The position numbers and the translations under genes are program-made. DNA of 64,000 bases, taken from Lindgomyces ingoldianus. Its lineage: Eukaryota; Ascomycota; Dothideomycetes; Pleosporales; Lindgomycetaceae. A model generated the notes under the pieces. That model saw only the letters and a program-made list of their open reading frames with translations, did no database searches and had not been told where the DNA came from. Positions 30,575-42,099 of this stretch are shown here, piece by piece. The DNA is taken from contig NW_022985170.1 in the NCBI RefSeq assembly GCF_010093535.1, positions 1,531,278 through 1,595,277 of the forward strand, given 5' to 3'. Position 1 is the stretch's first letter; every line of letters starts with the position of its first letter.

Positions 30575-32941
30575 ATGTCTTCCCCCGCAGACCCCGTTGA
30601 GTTGGCGTGGTCCGCGCAGTTCACGGTCGCGCCTGCGTCTCGGACCAGCCAGCTGTCTGGTGACAAGATTCTCCTTCCTCCATCGGCGTTAGAACAACTG
30701 CTTGCCGCTGCCCCGACCATAACGATAGACCCAGAGCGGCCCCATATTACCGCTTTCGATCCCTTCAACCCATACACCTTCTCCGCTGAGCGGCAAGCAC
30801 GAGCGCACTTCCAAGACCGCCTGCAACAGTTGCCGCATCCCCTCACGTTTCGGTTAGTAAATCCGGACAATGGCAGAGTCGTGCATGCTGGAATTCGAGA
30901 ATTCTCGGCCGAAGAGGGGGAGGTGGTGTTGAGCAGCTTCCTAAGGGAAACGCTAGGTCTGGAAGGCGCGTCTGCCGAATCGCCGCCCAATGGCGGTCCA
31001 GATGGTCAGGGCGACGCAACGGCCAATGGTGTGGATCGGCTCAGCGTAGACGGAGCGGCTCCGCCTAAGATCACTGTCCATGCGAAACAGCTCTCGAAAG
31101 GTACTTTTGCAAAGCTGCGTCCCCTCGAGGCAGGATACGATCCTGAGGACTGGAAGTCGTTGCTCGAGGAACAAATTCGGTCAAACTTTACAACATTGAC
31201 AAATGGGGAGGTCCTTGTGGTCTATGGTGGTCGAGGGCAAGATGGCAAGCGAGAAGAGTTCCGGTTCCTGGTCGACGGCTTCAAGCCCGAGGGAGACGGG
31301 ATTTGTGTGGTAGATACAGATCTTGAGGTTGATATCGAAGCACTGGATGAGGTGCAAGCCCGTGAGACCTTGAAGAAGATAGCAGCTAAGGCCCAGCGAG
31401 CGCCTGGTACGACGGAGGGAAGTTCAGCGGGGGGTAAAATGGACGTGTTCAAGGGTCAGGACGGACAGGTGCTCGAGGGAGAGTACGTTGATTATGAGCT
31501 CCGGTCGTGGGACAGATCGCAGGGTCTGGAAATTTCACTGAGCGGTGTGGATGAAGAGGGCGAGGTCGATATATTCGTGAGCCCCTTCTCACCACGGCAG
31601 CGAGCATGGCCGAGAGAGGACGAACACGTCTTTGCAGAGTTCTCATGTCGATACCCAAAGCGAATACGATTACAGCCCACAAATGTCGAGCTGGAAGACG
31701 CGGAAGCCATACGGGTCTCTGTACACGCCTATCCATCAGAAACTTCATCTGCTACCCCCAAGAAATACAGCCTCCGCGCCCTGATATTCGATCCGAGATC
31801 TCAACCTCTGTCAGACGACACGTCCCCCGCCGAAACCGCGCACAGCCCTGAAGACGTGCAATGCAAGAACTGCCACCAGTGGGTTCCCCTATCCTCACTC
31901 TTCCTCCACGAAAACTTCTGTCTCCGAAACAACATCCTCTGCTCTCATGGGTGCGGCCAAGTCTTCCAAAAGCGCTCCCAAGCCTTCCAAAACCACTGGC
32001 ACTGTCCCCACGACACTTTCAACGGAAACACAGTCCTCAGCCACCGAAAGCATGATGCACTCTTTCATACCGCACACCTCTGTTCCACATGTGGTCTAGA
32101 GTTCCCTTCAATCCCTACACTATCGCATCACAAGACAACCACCTGCCCTGGAAAGCTAATCCTCTGCCGATTTTGCCACCTCCAAGTCCCACAAGATGGC
32201 GACCCCTCGGAAGCTCCAAACCCAGAACTCCTCCTCTCGGGCCTCACACCCCACGAACTTGCAGACGGTGCCCGAACAACAGAATGCCATCTCTGCAACA
32301 AGATAGTCCGCTTCCGAGACATGGACACGCATCTCCGCCACCACAATCTTGAGCGCCTTTCTCGCCCCTCGCCGCGCATCTGCCGCAATATCAATTGTGG
32401 TAGAACCCAAGACGGTGCGGACAAGCTCGGCGATACTCGCGCAGGAATACGCAAAGGCCAGGGTCCGGGAAACGAAGTCGGACTTTGTAGCGTGTGCTTC
32501 GGTCCGCTATACGTCTCTCTCTACGACCCCGAATGCAAAGCTCTCCGCCGCCGCATCGAACGCCGCTACTTTTCCCAACTACTCACCGGGTGCGGGAAAC
32601 CCTGGTGTAAAAATGAGTTCTGTCGCACGGGCAAAAAGAACACGGGACAAGGCGATAAAGCCGTACCCACCAAAGACGCGATTCCCCTTGTAAAGCCATT
32701 TCTCCAGGAAATGGGTGGCGGGGTTTATACCACTCCGCTCCATTTCTGCACCGACGAAGCGAGTCAACATAGGAGAGGCTTTGCGGAGTTATTGAGTGCT
32801 GAGAAAGGCATTGATGGGAAGGGTGGATTTGCGATGGAGTGGTGTGTAGCCGCACTCGAAGCCGAGAATGGTGATCTAGGGAAAGCGAGGGATTGGCTGA
32901 AGGGCTGGGCTCCGGCGAGGAGTGAAGCCGGTTCTGGATAG
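30575..32941 (+). CDS. UFD1-type ubiquitin-pathway protein with zinc fingers, AZUL-like and UBA-like tail
   Basis: Single exon, 788 aa. The first 250 residues carry the UFD1 fold (LAWSAQFTVAPASRTSQLSG, then GDKILLPPSALEQLL, then LTFRLVNPD and EGEVVLSSFL). Residues about 165-255 give the second part (KITVHAKQLSKGTFAKLRPL and FTTLTNGEVLVVYGG). From about 427 there is a long array of Cys/His motifs (CKNCHQWVPLSSLFLHENFC, CSHGCGQVFQKRSQAFQNHW, CSTCGLEFPSIPTLSHH and CHLCNKIVRFRDMDTHLRHH). Around 655-680 IERRYFSQLLTGCGKPWCKN plus EFC resembles the AZUL zinc finger of UBE3A-type ligases. Residues about 752-780 (MEWCVAALEAENGDLGKARD) look UBA-like. It is larger than the canonical Ufd1 partner of Cdc48/Npl4, so it may be a dedicated quality-control adaptor. 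A perfect heat-shock element upstream fits that. Confidence 0.85.
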   Translation: MSSPADPVELAWSAQFTVAPASRTSQLSGDKILLPPSALEQLLAAAPTITIDPERPHITAFDPFNPYTFSAERQARAHFQDRLQQLPHPLTFRLVNPDNGRVVHAGIREFSAEEGEVVLSSFLRETLGLEGASAESPPNGGPDGQGDATANGVDRLSVDGAAPPKITVHAKQLSKGTFAKLRPLEAGYDPEDWKSLLEEQIRSNFTTLTNGEVLVVYGGRGQDGKREEFRFLVDGFKPEGDGICVVDTDLEVDIEALDEVQARETLKKIAAKAQRAPGTTEGSSAGGKMDVFKGQDGQVLEGEYVDYELRSWDRSQGLEISLSGVDEEGEVDIFVSPFSPRQRAWPREDEHVFAEFSCRYPKRIRLQPTNVELEDAEAIRVSVHAYPSETSSATPKKYSLRALIFDPRSQPLSDDTSPAETAHSPEDVQCKNCHQWVPLSSLFLHENFCLRNNILCSHGCGQVFQKRSQAFQNHWHCPHDTFNGNTVLSHRKHDALFHTAHLCSTCGLEFPSIPTLSHHKTTTCPGKLILCRFCHLQVPQDGDPSEAPNPELLLSGLTPHELADGARTTECHLCNKIVRFRDMDTHLRHHNLERLSRPSPRICRNINCGRTQDGADKLGDTRAGIRKGQGPGNEVGLCSVCFGPLYVSLYDPECKALRRRIERRYFSQLLTGCGKPWCKNEFCRTGKKNTGQGDKAVPTKDAIPLVKPFLQEMGGGVYTTPLHFCTDEASQHRRGFAELLSAEKGIDGKGGFAMEWCVAALEAENGDLGKARDWLKGWAPARSEAGSG

Positions 32942-33345
32942 ATAGACTCATCTAATAGGGGGATATGATTTTGGATATTAGATGACAAAACAGGGATAGA
33001 AAGTGATACTCGTTTGCAGCGTATTTAGATTCTCCTTAATTCCAGCAAGAGGTCGAGCTGGTGCAAACTGATCTATCAGTCCTTCTTGGTAACTAGGCGC
33101 GAATATGCTGAAGGATGCTATCACTATGCCAAAATCTAAAATCTAAAATCCAGATACTTAAAGTTACTAAACTATCGAGGTATCTATGCCAAACTGTAGA
33201 ATGGAAACGAGACTCGACTCATATTCTATAAAGACATTTTCCATTAATAGCCAAGCGCCTCACTGAGCAAGTATAATGGCTCTCCAATCTCAAAGCACCC
33301 AATGACCAAAAAGGACCAGATACGAGATCAACACCTCGCATTCCC
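32942..33345. other. Convergent 3' flanks
   Basis: 404 bp between the ends of the UFD1-type gene (plus) and PAF1 (minus). It contains a small perfect repeat of an AAAATCT unit near 33129-33150. No gene. Confidence 0.5.
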
Positions 33346-34747
33346 CTAAACAACCTCGGTAGCATGATACCTCTCCCTATACGCATCCCTCTTTTCAACC
33401 TCACCCACAGGATCCCTCGCCACTGTCTCAATAATATCAACCTTCGGCTGCTCATCATTCATCTCAATCTTGCCCGGCCGCCTCGGTCTAATGCTCGTCT
33501 TCTGCAAGATCGGATAAAAGTACGCTGCCTTCTGCAACTTGTTTGTGCGCAGAGGCTCCTCTTCATGACTATCTGGATCGTGCAAAGCAATGGCGATGTC
33601 GTTGTACGTGTTCTCCGGGTCCCCAGATTGCTGCGCTGTCTCGTATGTGCGGATGTGGTCGTATTTGAAGCATTTTCGCGGCCGGCCTTCTTCGTCGGCG
33701 CCGATGTCGAAGGGGATTGTGGATTCGTTGTCGGGATCGTTAGTTGTGAAGTTGCGTTTGATGCCCCAGACTTTCTCTCTGTCAGGGGGAAGGAAGAATT
33801 CGAATTGGTAGCGTGGAAGCGGGGACGGTGCTGTCGGGTCTTGTTTGTGCGCTTCGTATTCTTGGCGATAGAGCTCTTGGTCTTCGACTGTTTGGCCGAC
33901 AGGACGGAGCAGTCCGACATCCAGACGATCGTCATAGGCGGAGTCGTTGACAGGCGGTGCCATGAATTTGTATAACATGAAAGAGCCTGTGTCGGGAATG
34001 GCATCCCAGTCGGGGACGAGAGGGTAGCTGTCTACGATATGTAGGCCAGTCTTGCTAGGATGTTTGGGGTTCTTCCACGCCTGCTTCTCTTCTGGTGAAA
34101 TTTCTGCGCCTCGTAGCTGGGCAGAGGTTTCTGGGCCCGTGTATGCGTCAGAGGGATATGCAAGGTTCCAGCCTTTGATAATGTGCTTGATAATGTGTGT
34201 GGGATTGTCCTCCGAGGTCTCCCCCCTTCTTCGCTTTCCTCGCACACGCATTGTATTCGAGGAGTTGCTAGACTCAAAGCGCGAGCTGCTCGTCGTCATA
34301 GACGTGATATACTCGGTTCGGCGCAAGAAGGAGACTCCAGCAGACGATGCAGTCGGTTTGCCCAGCGCATTTGGTGGGCGCAGTAAGGCTCGATCCTGAG
34401 GGTGCAACTGTGGGTATGGCGCTGGTTGAATCGCTACACCATGTAAGCTCCTGAAAGAAACCTCAAGCTGTTGTCGAATGCTACATACTTGATTCATTTC
34501 CGTCAAAGACGCCCGGTAGACCAACCAGGTCAATGGGCATTCCTAACTCCGCATCCGCTTCTATATTTAATGACTGCTCTCGCGCAAGTCTTGACGCGAA
34601 GCCCGCTGAGGTGTATTGACCGCTAGAGAGGCCGGTATTCGGGATATCGAGGAGCTTGGGAGGGCATGGCGGTGGAGGTAGCGCGTTCGAATATCGAATG
34701 CGCGCAATGTAATCTTGATGGTACGTTGGTCTACCTGAGGAGGTCAT
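33346..34747 (-). CDS. PAF1: RNA polymerase II-associated factor 1 (Paf1 complex)
   Basis: Two exons on the minus strand: 34747-34489 and 34433-33346, giving 448 aa. The start MTSSGRPTYHQDYIARIRYS leads into NALPPPPCPPKLLDIPN, the Paf1 signature. The second exon contains QPAPYPQLHPQDRALLRP, SFLRRTEYITSM, HIIKHIIKGWNLAYP and the C-terminal core with PLPRYQFEFFLPPDREKVWG and FKYDHIRTYE. The protein is a core subunit of the Paf1 complex, which travels with RNA polymerase II and promotes H2B ubiquitination and elongation in the nucleus. The intron acceptor GTGTAG was chosen because it gives a continuous STIQPAPYPQ. Confidence 0.92.
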
Positions 34748-35104
34748 GATGGCTGGTTTCGAAGAATTTGGATCGTGGGAGGGTGAAGGTTCTTTGAACG
34801 AAAAGAGTTCCAGTTGAAAGTCGAAAGTGAAGCTTGGAACGCGCCAAGTGTTTGCGGGAAAACGAATCGCCTTCACCAGCTCGGACTAAGCGGTGCTCTC
34901 ACTTACGTTGAATTGCGACCTTGGAGTCTCAAAGGAGTTTATTTAAGAATTGCGTTAGTAGAAATGACCATCCTCATATATATTTCACTGAAGTGCTCTA
35001 ACACAGATGTTCGGTATGCCATGCCCAAGAAGGTTCACTTTACCCTGCCCTTCCTCCACCTAACCACTGTCGTACTTAGAATCCCCACTATGAGAAGGCG
35101 CTGG
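34748..35104. other. Intergenic: PAF1 promoter and ARP8 3' flank
   Basis: 357 bp between two minus-strand genes. Nothing else recognised. Confidence 0.5.
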
Positions 35105-37496
35105 CTACCACGGAAACATGCACTTATGAACAAGTATCCTGGCTCCGAGCTTTTCGTACTCATCCTGATTGACCCAGCTGTCATTGCCGCTTGGAGACAG
35201 CCTCCCAAAAACGCTTCCACCTTTCCACGCCACAACCTGCGGGTCAAACTCCCTTGGTGGAGGCCCGACTAATATCTCCTTCCCATAGAAAGGCCTCAAC
35301 TCCCTAAGCCGAGTCTCGAGGAAAGTAAGAAGCGCAGGTGTCTTACTGCCGCCTCCGACAAGCATGATCCCTCCAAACAAATCTCGAAGCTTGCGGTCAT
35401 CACCTCGGGCGCCCTGCGAAAGGCTTTCTAGAATGGCATGGTCCAAAGGCATGATCGGTACAACTTTGTCGCGCTCTTCGGCTTGCTTCGTTTTTTCTAG
35501 GACCGGGTCACGGAAGATCAAAGCCTGGTCAGAATCTCCTACGGGGGTGTCTCGGTCCGGATTTGGGGTACCCTCCGGCCCTGGTGATCCTGCTACAGAT
35601 GATCGAGGCGTAAGTTCAGCCTCGTCTTTCAGGCGGCTCAGAAGATTGAATTGCTGTGAGCGGTTTGGCGTCGAATTGAGGGCAATAGAATTGGACGATG
35701 AATCCTGTGTGCTATTTACGGAGGTAGATTTTCCTCCCACTGCTTCAATGACAGCTAATTGAGCGGATGATATAGGGTCGTTTGGGGATCCGTCATAAAG
35801 GTCAACAGAGCGAGGTATGACCTTCCTTCGGCCCTCTAACTTGCTAGATTGGTCGAAAATTGAGGGTTTAAACAGACCCTGCACAATGGTTAATAATGAC
35901 GACAGGCTTGCGGAGGGTCATCTTACCATGACCGAGAGCATAGTCTCATCGTAGGTCTTGAAATGATAAAGTCTTGTATCCTGTCCCGAAGCCCGTAAGT
36001 GGAACTCTGCCGGCTTTACGGTAACATCAGCCTCGTCCATGGAGCAGTACTTCTGCTTCAGCTCTTCCGCCAGCAAAAAGTCGTACCGGCGTTTCAGGTT
36101 TATCTCCGCGTACGGAAAGTGATCGTAGAGCATCATCTTGATGAAGGTTTCCGACACGTCCGCTCCACCGATTTTAATATTGATGCGTGACTCCTCAATG
36201 CAAAGACCTTCGTCAACGCAGCATATCGACGTCTTCTGAGCTCCAATATCGACAATGCAAGAAATTGAATACCCCGCGCCAAAAGTAGCTGAAAGGCTCT
36301 CTTGCTGTAGACACACTTTGCCTACCCCTAGATCCCGAATCAAGATGTCCAGCATCATTTCCACATATTTACGCTCATAAAGGTCAGGTATCAGGAAGAC
36401 ACACTTGTAGTTGGCCAGATCCTTTAGCCTCGTGATTCCAAGCTCCCGTTTGAAAGCCTCCTCGTAAATCTTAGAAATGTCGTGGTAGATTTGATTTCGA
36501 TCACGGTAGTCTTTCTCGTTGAGGGCGCCATTTCGTATGGGCCAGAACAACTTGTATCGAGGATTTGATGCCTCGGGTATTCGAAGCGCCGCTTGCCCAG
36601 TTAAAAATTCGGGTGCCTGCTTTGGATTCGGCGGCAATTCCGTCCACTCGATCCTATTCACGTCGTTGTGTTCCGAAATCTCTTCGTGAGGAGTGCGTCG
36701 ATTGAAGTTGATAACTAGCTCCTTGGAATTTGGAAGGACTCTGCGCTTGTTGTGACGCATCCTGGTCCGCAATTCCGAGCACATCGCTTGATATTGATTG
36801 GCAAACTAGACACACTGTTAGTTTCTTGCTAAGCGCGAGCCATACTGTAAGTGGGAGGTCACGTACATCTTCACCAAACCACTTCTCCGGATATGCAGAT
36901 GCAGGAACCACTCCGTCGACCTTTAGGCGTTTTGGGCTAGGCTCTCCCCCGTCCTCCTCTGCTTCGTTCTCCTTCCATTTTCGTGCGATAGCCATTGGAA
37001 CGGTCTTGGGTAAGGCATCGGTACCCAAACCTATCCTCAGATTCTGGCTGCCAGGGTGTAGGATAATGAGCTTTGAGAGGTACGCTTCTTTCGTCGCAAC
37101 TGAAGCTGTGGTCTCTTCCGCCACACCCTCTTCATTGACGGCCACGAGTCCTTGTGCTTGGACTCCTAGCGCTAGTGCGCGATCTTTATCTCTCGCTTCT
37201 TGGATCATGCGATTTCGGGCTTCTTCCTCCTGGGTTCGGAAGGCGAGATATTGATCTTCGCGCTTCATGAACTCTCTATTATGGGATTAGATAGATTTCT
37301 GGTCAAGAATGCCACGTTACGTACGTGTAGTAGTTTTTCTGGTTGATCGGGGCAACCTGCGGCCAGGATGTGGTTTCCATGTTGTTGTCCGTCCGCTCGA
37401 GACCTACATGCCATATCAATAGAGCTCAGCTTAAGTGGATTCCGCATTCTTACCTTCCTCTCTCATCAGAGCCCTCCCCGATTTCTTCCCAACCAT
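35105..37496 (-). CDS. ARP8: Actin-related protein 8 (INO80 chromatin-remodelling complex)
   Basis: Five exons on the minus strand: 37496-37454, 37403-37325, 37275-36867, 36805-35927, 35878-35105, giving 727 aa with all joins in frame. The first exons give MVGKKSGRALMREEG and TWPQ-like TSWPQVAPINQKNYYTEFMK; then REDQYLAFRTQEEEARNRMI, LIILHPGSQNLRIGLGTDAL, and the actin-fold parts YKCVFLIPDLYERKYVEMML, CIVDIGAQKTSICCVDEGLC and GGIMLVGGGSKTPALLTFLE. The end is VVAWKGGSVFGRL, with an Arp8-type insertion between. Arp8 with actin and Arp4 forms the nucleosome- and DNA-sensing module of INO80 in the nucleus. Confidence 0.94.
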
Positions 37497-38694
37497 TGTG
37501 ACGGACGGTGAACCTTCAACAGAAGAGTCTTTCACTTGGGAGTGTTTACTGCCAGCTCTGCCAGATCTACCAAAAGGCCCTACACGTCCTTCTTTGTGGT
37601 CTTCTCTGCCAGCACCCCCGAAGTAGCAAGAATATTTATCTTCGTTGCCTCTTTCCGCGAGTAGAGCCCCTGGCTACCCGCTACCTAAAGACCCCGATTT
37701 CCCTTGTTCTCAGTCTTCAAGGTCTGTTATGCCTAAGTTGATGCCGGCTTCGGCTTGGTATAGCCTTGCAAATGCCCAACGTCTCTCGAACAAAAGCGGT
37801 CGTCGTCAAACAAAGTGAGCGTCAAGTCGCAATCGAGGACGGATCTACTTTGTGTCGTTAGGTCAGAGCGCTTTGCCCTAGCTCAAGACAGTGGGTTTTC
37901 CGAATTCGGTGGCTGTCAAGGTCGAAATGCTGCGCAGAATCGGGAAGGGACGAGGGTAAGGCTCCTTGACGGTTTTTCGGTTGTTAGGGTAAAATGTACC
38001 GGCGTGGACAGGTGCGCTGGTTTCTTGGGTGGTGTGTGTGCCTCGTTGCTGACACAAATTATCGTGGGGTGACCATGGGAATCGTACGAAGCGCCGTTGG
38101 GATCATCAATGTGACTGTCAGGGTTGAGAGTGGAGAGGTGGTGCTTGCAGATGCTTCCGTTATTGTTCTTGAACAGATGGCCAGCTCCCCTACGATTGGT
38201 CCGCGGCGCCATGTTCGGCAACGGAACGATATCCACCCCAACCCACATTTGACAAAGTGGCAGTGGATGTAAAAGCCACTTCATTCTCTATAGCATAGCA
38301 AATATATTTCCTTTGCGTGAGTTTGGGTGGTAGTATAAACATTCATGGTTCAGGAGGAGTAATGGCTATGGTGGCTTTTGATTGGATGGACAGCATAGAA
38401 CATAGTTACGGCAAGGTCTACCTGTTAAGATTCTTTCTGAAATCAGGAAGAACTTCAAGAGGATGCAAGGTTCTGTCCTAATTTACAAATAGCCCCTCCC
38501 ATGTACGATATTAGATGAAAGTATGTGATGGTTTCCACATCACGTGATTTTGAGATTGTCAAGCAGAACATCACCCTAAGTGACGGAGCACGATGTGCGA
38601 TACCAGTACTAAAAGTTCTATATTACCCAAGATGAATGTTTATCAATGCAATGCACTCCAATGATCATCACGCAAGTACATACGAAAGCAAGCC
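37497..38694. other. Intergenic upstream of ARP8
   Basis: About 1.2 kb. It holds the ARP8 promoter and the 3' flank of the Zn2Cys6 regulator (both minus strand). Overlapping frames at 37916-38284 have no recognised motif and were not called. Confidence 0.5.
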
Positions 38695-40985
38695 TCAATC
38701 ACCAGACTCTCGTGTTAGGCCACAGCCTGAAAACCCGTGGAAGTTATATCCGTTCGGGAGATGTCTCATATCCGGCATCTCCAGATAAGATCTTGTCAGA
38801 TTTGGTGTGTTATGGTCGCTATACACAGCATCAATGCTGTTGATTTGCCCTGCACTTCCAAACCACAGTGGGTCGGCATTCCACTCACCACTAGCCGTAG
38901 CGTTTGGTGAAGGAGTTTCTCCAACCTGCTCTGGAGACCGGCCCTCGTAAGCCTCGGATTCAGATTGCTCATACATGATTGAGTGTCCTTGAGACGCGTT
39001 GTCTGAATGGATTTGTGGCGCGGAAGACGGCACGCTCATCATTCTGTGTCGGTGTCGATTCAAGATGAACTCCGGGTTTGGCTTCTCAGGTATTGCCTTG
39101 ACCAAGACACCGGTAGATGTTGCAAGCATGCTGATTGCTCGCTCAAGGAAATCGGCAGACTTTGACGACAACCGCAGGGTCCAACGATATTCGTCAAGTT
39201 TTGCTTTATACAGATCTGCCTCTTCTTTGTCTTGTGCTGTTGCCCATAGCAAAGATGTGAATGTTCCAATCAGAGCAAAGCAATACTTCGAGGCTGAATA
39301 CCAGAAGGATTGAAGGTGTTCAGGACGAAGGCTCTTCACAAACTCCATTGCCGATTTGAGGCGGGCATTGGCGGCTTGACGGCAGATTCCTCTGAGTGAT
39401 GGGTCGTCGACCGAAGAAAGGGAGCGAATGATCTGGCGATGAAGCGTTATTCCAACGGCATAATAGCCCAGGTGGAGATATCCTAGGATAATTATGAGCC
39501 TACCTTTCAGACACAAGGGATACTAAATATACCTGTTGAAGATAACTTTCTCATAGTAATGTCCTCCATCCTCAGAGAAGGTGGCAGATTGTCGAACCAG
39601 TGTTTGAGGGACGACTGTATCGGGTTTGCTTTTTCAAGCAACCAACGTACACCTTCCTGTGCACGTTGCCTAAACTCTTCCTCAGTCTTCAGAGTGTAGA
39701 AATTTGACAATATGGAACCAAGAATCTCAGTAAGCTGTATCATTTCGCAGAAAAGTGCGCGACCTTTCTCGACTTCGGTACTACCGTCTTCGTTGTCTTC
39801 ATCGGCCGCATTCTCGGGGAAATCGTCTTCATGAAGCGGTTGGACAGCCCAATCCGAAGCTATTATGTGTGATGGCCGACCATGCACAAGAGCTCCCCAC
39901 TTGTCCTGCATGAAAAGAGCCCACGCCAGTCGTTTCCGCAGTCCCCGCTCCCAGGATGGAATCCTCCAGCTTGAACAATCCAGATGGAGGCCAAGATCCT
40001 GCCCGATTCCCACTAGCTGTGTAGTTAAAGCCCAGGAGTCGCCTTCTGGCCGCTGAAGTAAAAGAAGGCCAGCTTGAATCGTCGAGAGTTTTGGTCGGTG
40101 TATTATGTCGTTCATCGTTTTGAAAGCCAACTTCTCCAGCCGTGGCACGTCGGGTTTTGGGAGCAAAGCCAGCTCACTGCTATACGTCCACCAGTTCAAA
40201 GCTAGGATGTAGACTGCAGCAAGTAGTGGCGGAGAGAATTCCCGATGCGTCCGCTGGTATTTTTCCAGAAAAACCCTCTTGTGCAAGATGGGAAAGCTGG
40301 GATGCACAATCCGGAAATATAAGTGTATCAAGGCTTGACCATGAGGAGCGACTAAGGTCTCGATTGCATCCAGGTCTAGGATCTCATCTTCATGGTTTCT
40401 CGTACCGTCGTCCGGAGACAAAACAAAAGCAGTGTCGAGAGCATTAACCTTTCGTAGAGCTGAAAGGCCAACCGGCACTTCCTCTTTGTTATGGTAGTCG
40501 TTAAGCTCCAGGAGTAGTTGTTCATATTGGGATGTCGAGCCTATTAGGCGGCTATGTCGGTGATTTTGCAATCCCAGCGTCTTCTTTAGAAGGGAGGGTC
40601 CTTTCAGATTGGCGTAGTTGTCGACTGGTTGGTCTTGACGAATCTTCGGGGCATCTGCAGGCGAATATCCCGGAACCCAAAGCTTTTCCTGTGTTGGAGG
40701 TGGAGCGCGGCGCGGAGCCTCCCCTTTCGAGTTGTGCTCTTCTTCACTCAAAGATGCCGCCTTCCGTTTCCTTGGCTGGGGATCTTCCAGAAAGGTACAC
40801 TCTTGGCGATGAAATCGACACAAGACGCAAGGAGGGGCGCCGTCCACTATCTCGCATCGCGATTTCCTGCGCCGGCACGAATCACAGGGGCGGCGGGACC
40901 TTGTTTTACTCGCCCCTGTAGCATCATTCGGGGCCGTATAAAAGTCGTTTGGAGAGATTGATTGAGTAGGACTGAAGTTCATCAT
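38695..40985 (-). CDS. Zn2Cys6 transcription factor, TamA/Dal81-like
   Basis: Two exons on the minus strand: 40985-39533 and 39482-38695, giving 746 aa. The 50-bp intron joins RKLSSTG to YLHLGYYAVGITLHRQIIRS; the earlier AG would give an intron of only 29 bp. The zinc cluster is C34-x2-C37-x6-C44-x8-C53-x2-C56-x6-C63 (RRPCDSCRRRKSRC and CVLCRFHRQEC), followed by the basic PQPRKRK. The fungal TF middle homology region includes LIHLYFRIVHPSFPILHK and DLGLHLDCSSW. The Zn cluster and the body resemble the Aspergillus TamA / yeast Dal81 co-activators of nitrogen-catabolic genes. It lies next to a permease and a nitrogen-releasing fusion enzyme, so a pathway role is likely. Two genes in the same strand (this and the permease) are tandem, with the hydrolase divergent. 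Confidence 0.85.
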
Positions 40986-42099
40986 TTCATTTGAGCTCTG
41001 TTATTCTGATTAGCTCCATAATATTACTATCCTTAAAGGAAGAAGGAGAAGAGCATGGATGGAACTGAGGTGAATGTGGAAAGTTCCATGTGAAAGTAGC
41101 AGCAAGCCATTCAGCCAGAATGAGGCTTCAAAAAGCAAGTGACCGGGCACGTCAGGGGGCTACCATGTGTCACCAAGCACTTGGGCGTGCGCCTATTCTA
41201 AAGAAAATATTTCGCGTCTCCAATGACATGCGGATAGGATGATCGCTGTTTAGGAGGGTTTACAGAAGAGGGTGGAAGGTAATTATCCTTGTGAGGAACT
41301 TGTGTGTGTTTAATGATTCCCTTCTTCTGCTAGATTCTAGCCAAAATTGACAACGGGGAAGTGTATTCGTTAAGACTTCATGTTGAGCTCAAGGCTCGAT
41401 AAAGTAACGCATACAAGAAGGTGGCCACTTACCTATTGCACGGAACCTGGTGATCTCGGGAGTGAAGATCATACGAAGCCTGGCCCGATCTGGAATAGGC
41501 GTGTCATGCTCAAACTGGTCTGCGTGGCGGTATCGGCAAGCTATAGGAGACGGTCGAATGATCTCGCTGGAGTGTGCCAAAAGCGGTGTTGAAGCGTCAA
41601 ATTTTCACAGGGAACAGGGCACTGATGAGGAATGTATTTGAAGAAGAATTGCAAACAAGGCGGAGCTTTAATGTGTATCCAGCCCCGTGGTGCTGGAAAT
41701 CTTTGGCTGGCTCGGTGATGTGGGGTGGGGAATAAGATACAAGCCAGATACGGAGGGAAGAGACCGGAGGCATTTGTGCAGGCCGGCCTTGGACATGGAG
41801 AAAAAACAGCGTGGTGGTGTCTTGAGGTAAAGATAAGATGTTGAATGACTGGACCAATCATCCAACTACATTAGCGAAAATTACATCAGCCACACTGCTA
41901 ATAGTAACATCTGACCAGCCTCTCGCCTGAGCCCTCATCCACCAGAAAGGTTACTGGACAGGGTTTAACTAAACAATAGTGGTCATTACAATCCCATAAG
42001 TCCTTACTAGACAACTCCTTAGCGTTAAACTTATTCCCCGTCGCATTCCTTCATTTAAACTTAGTCAGTCATGTTATTTACGCGGTAGTGTACGGCATC
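40986..42099. other. Regulator promoter and permease 3' flank
   Basis: About 1.1 kb. GATA-type motifs are present at 41397-41402 (CGATAA) and 41831-41836 (AGATAA), which could place the regulator itself under nitrogen control. Short open frames look random. Confidence 0.45.

Noticed and set aside
37916..38284. 122-codon minus-strand frame upstream of ARP8
   Set aside because: His/Pro/Ser-rich, overlaps similar frames on the other strand, no motif or splice context.
39504..39532. 29-bp intron in the Zn2Cys6 regulator
   Set aside because: Too short for fungal splicing; the 50-bp alternative to the next AG gives a better conserved junction.
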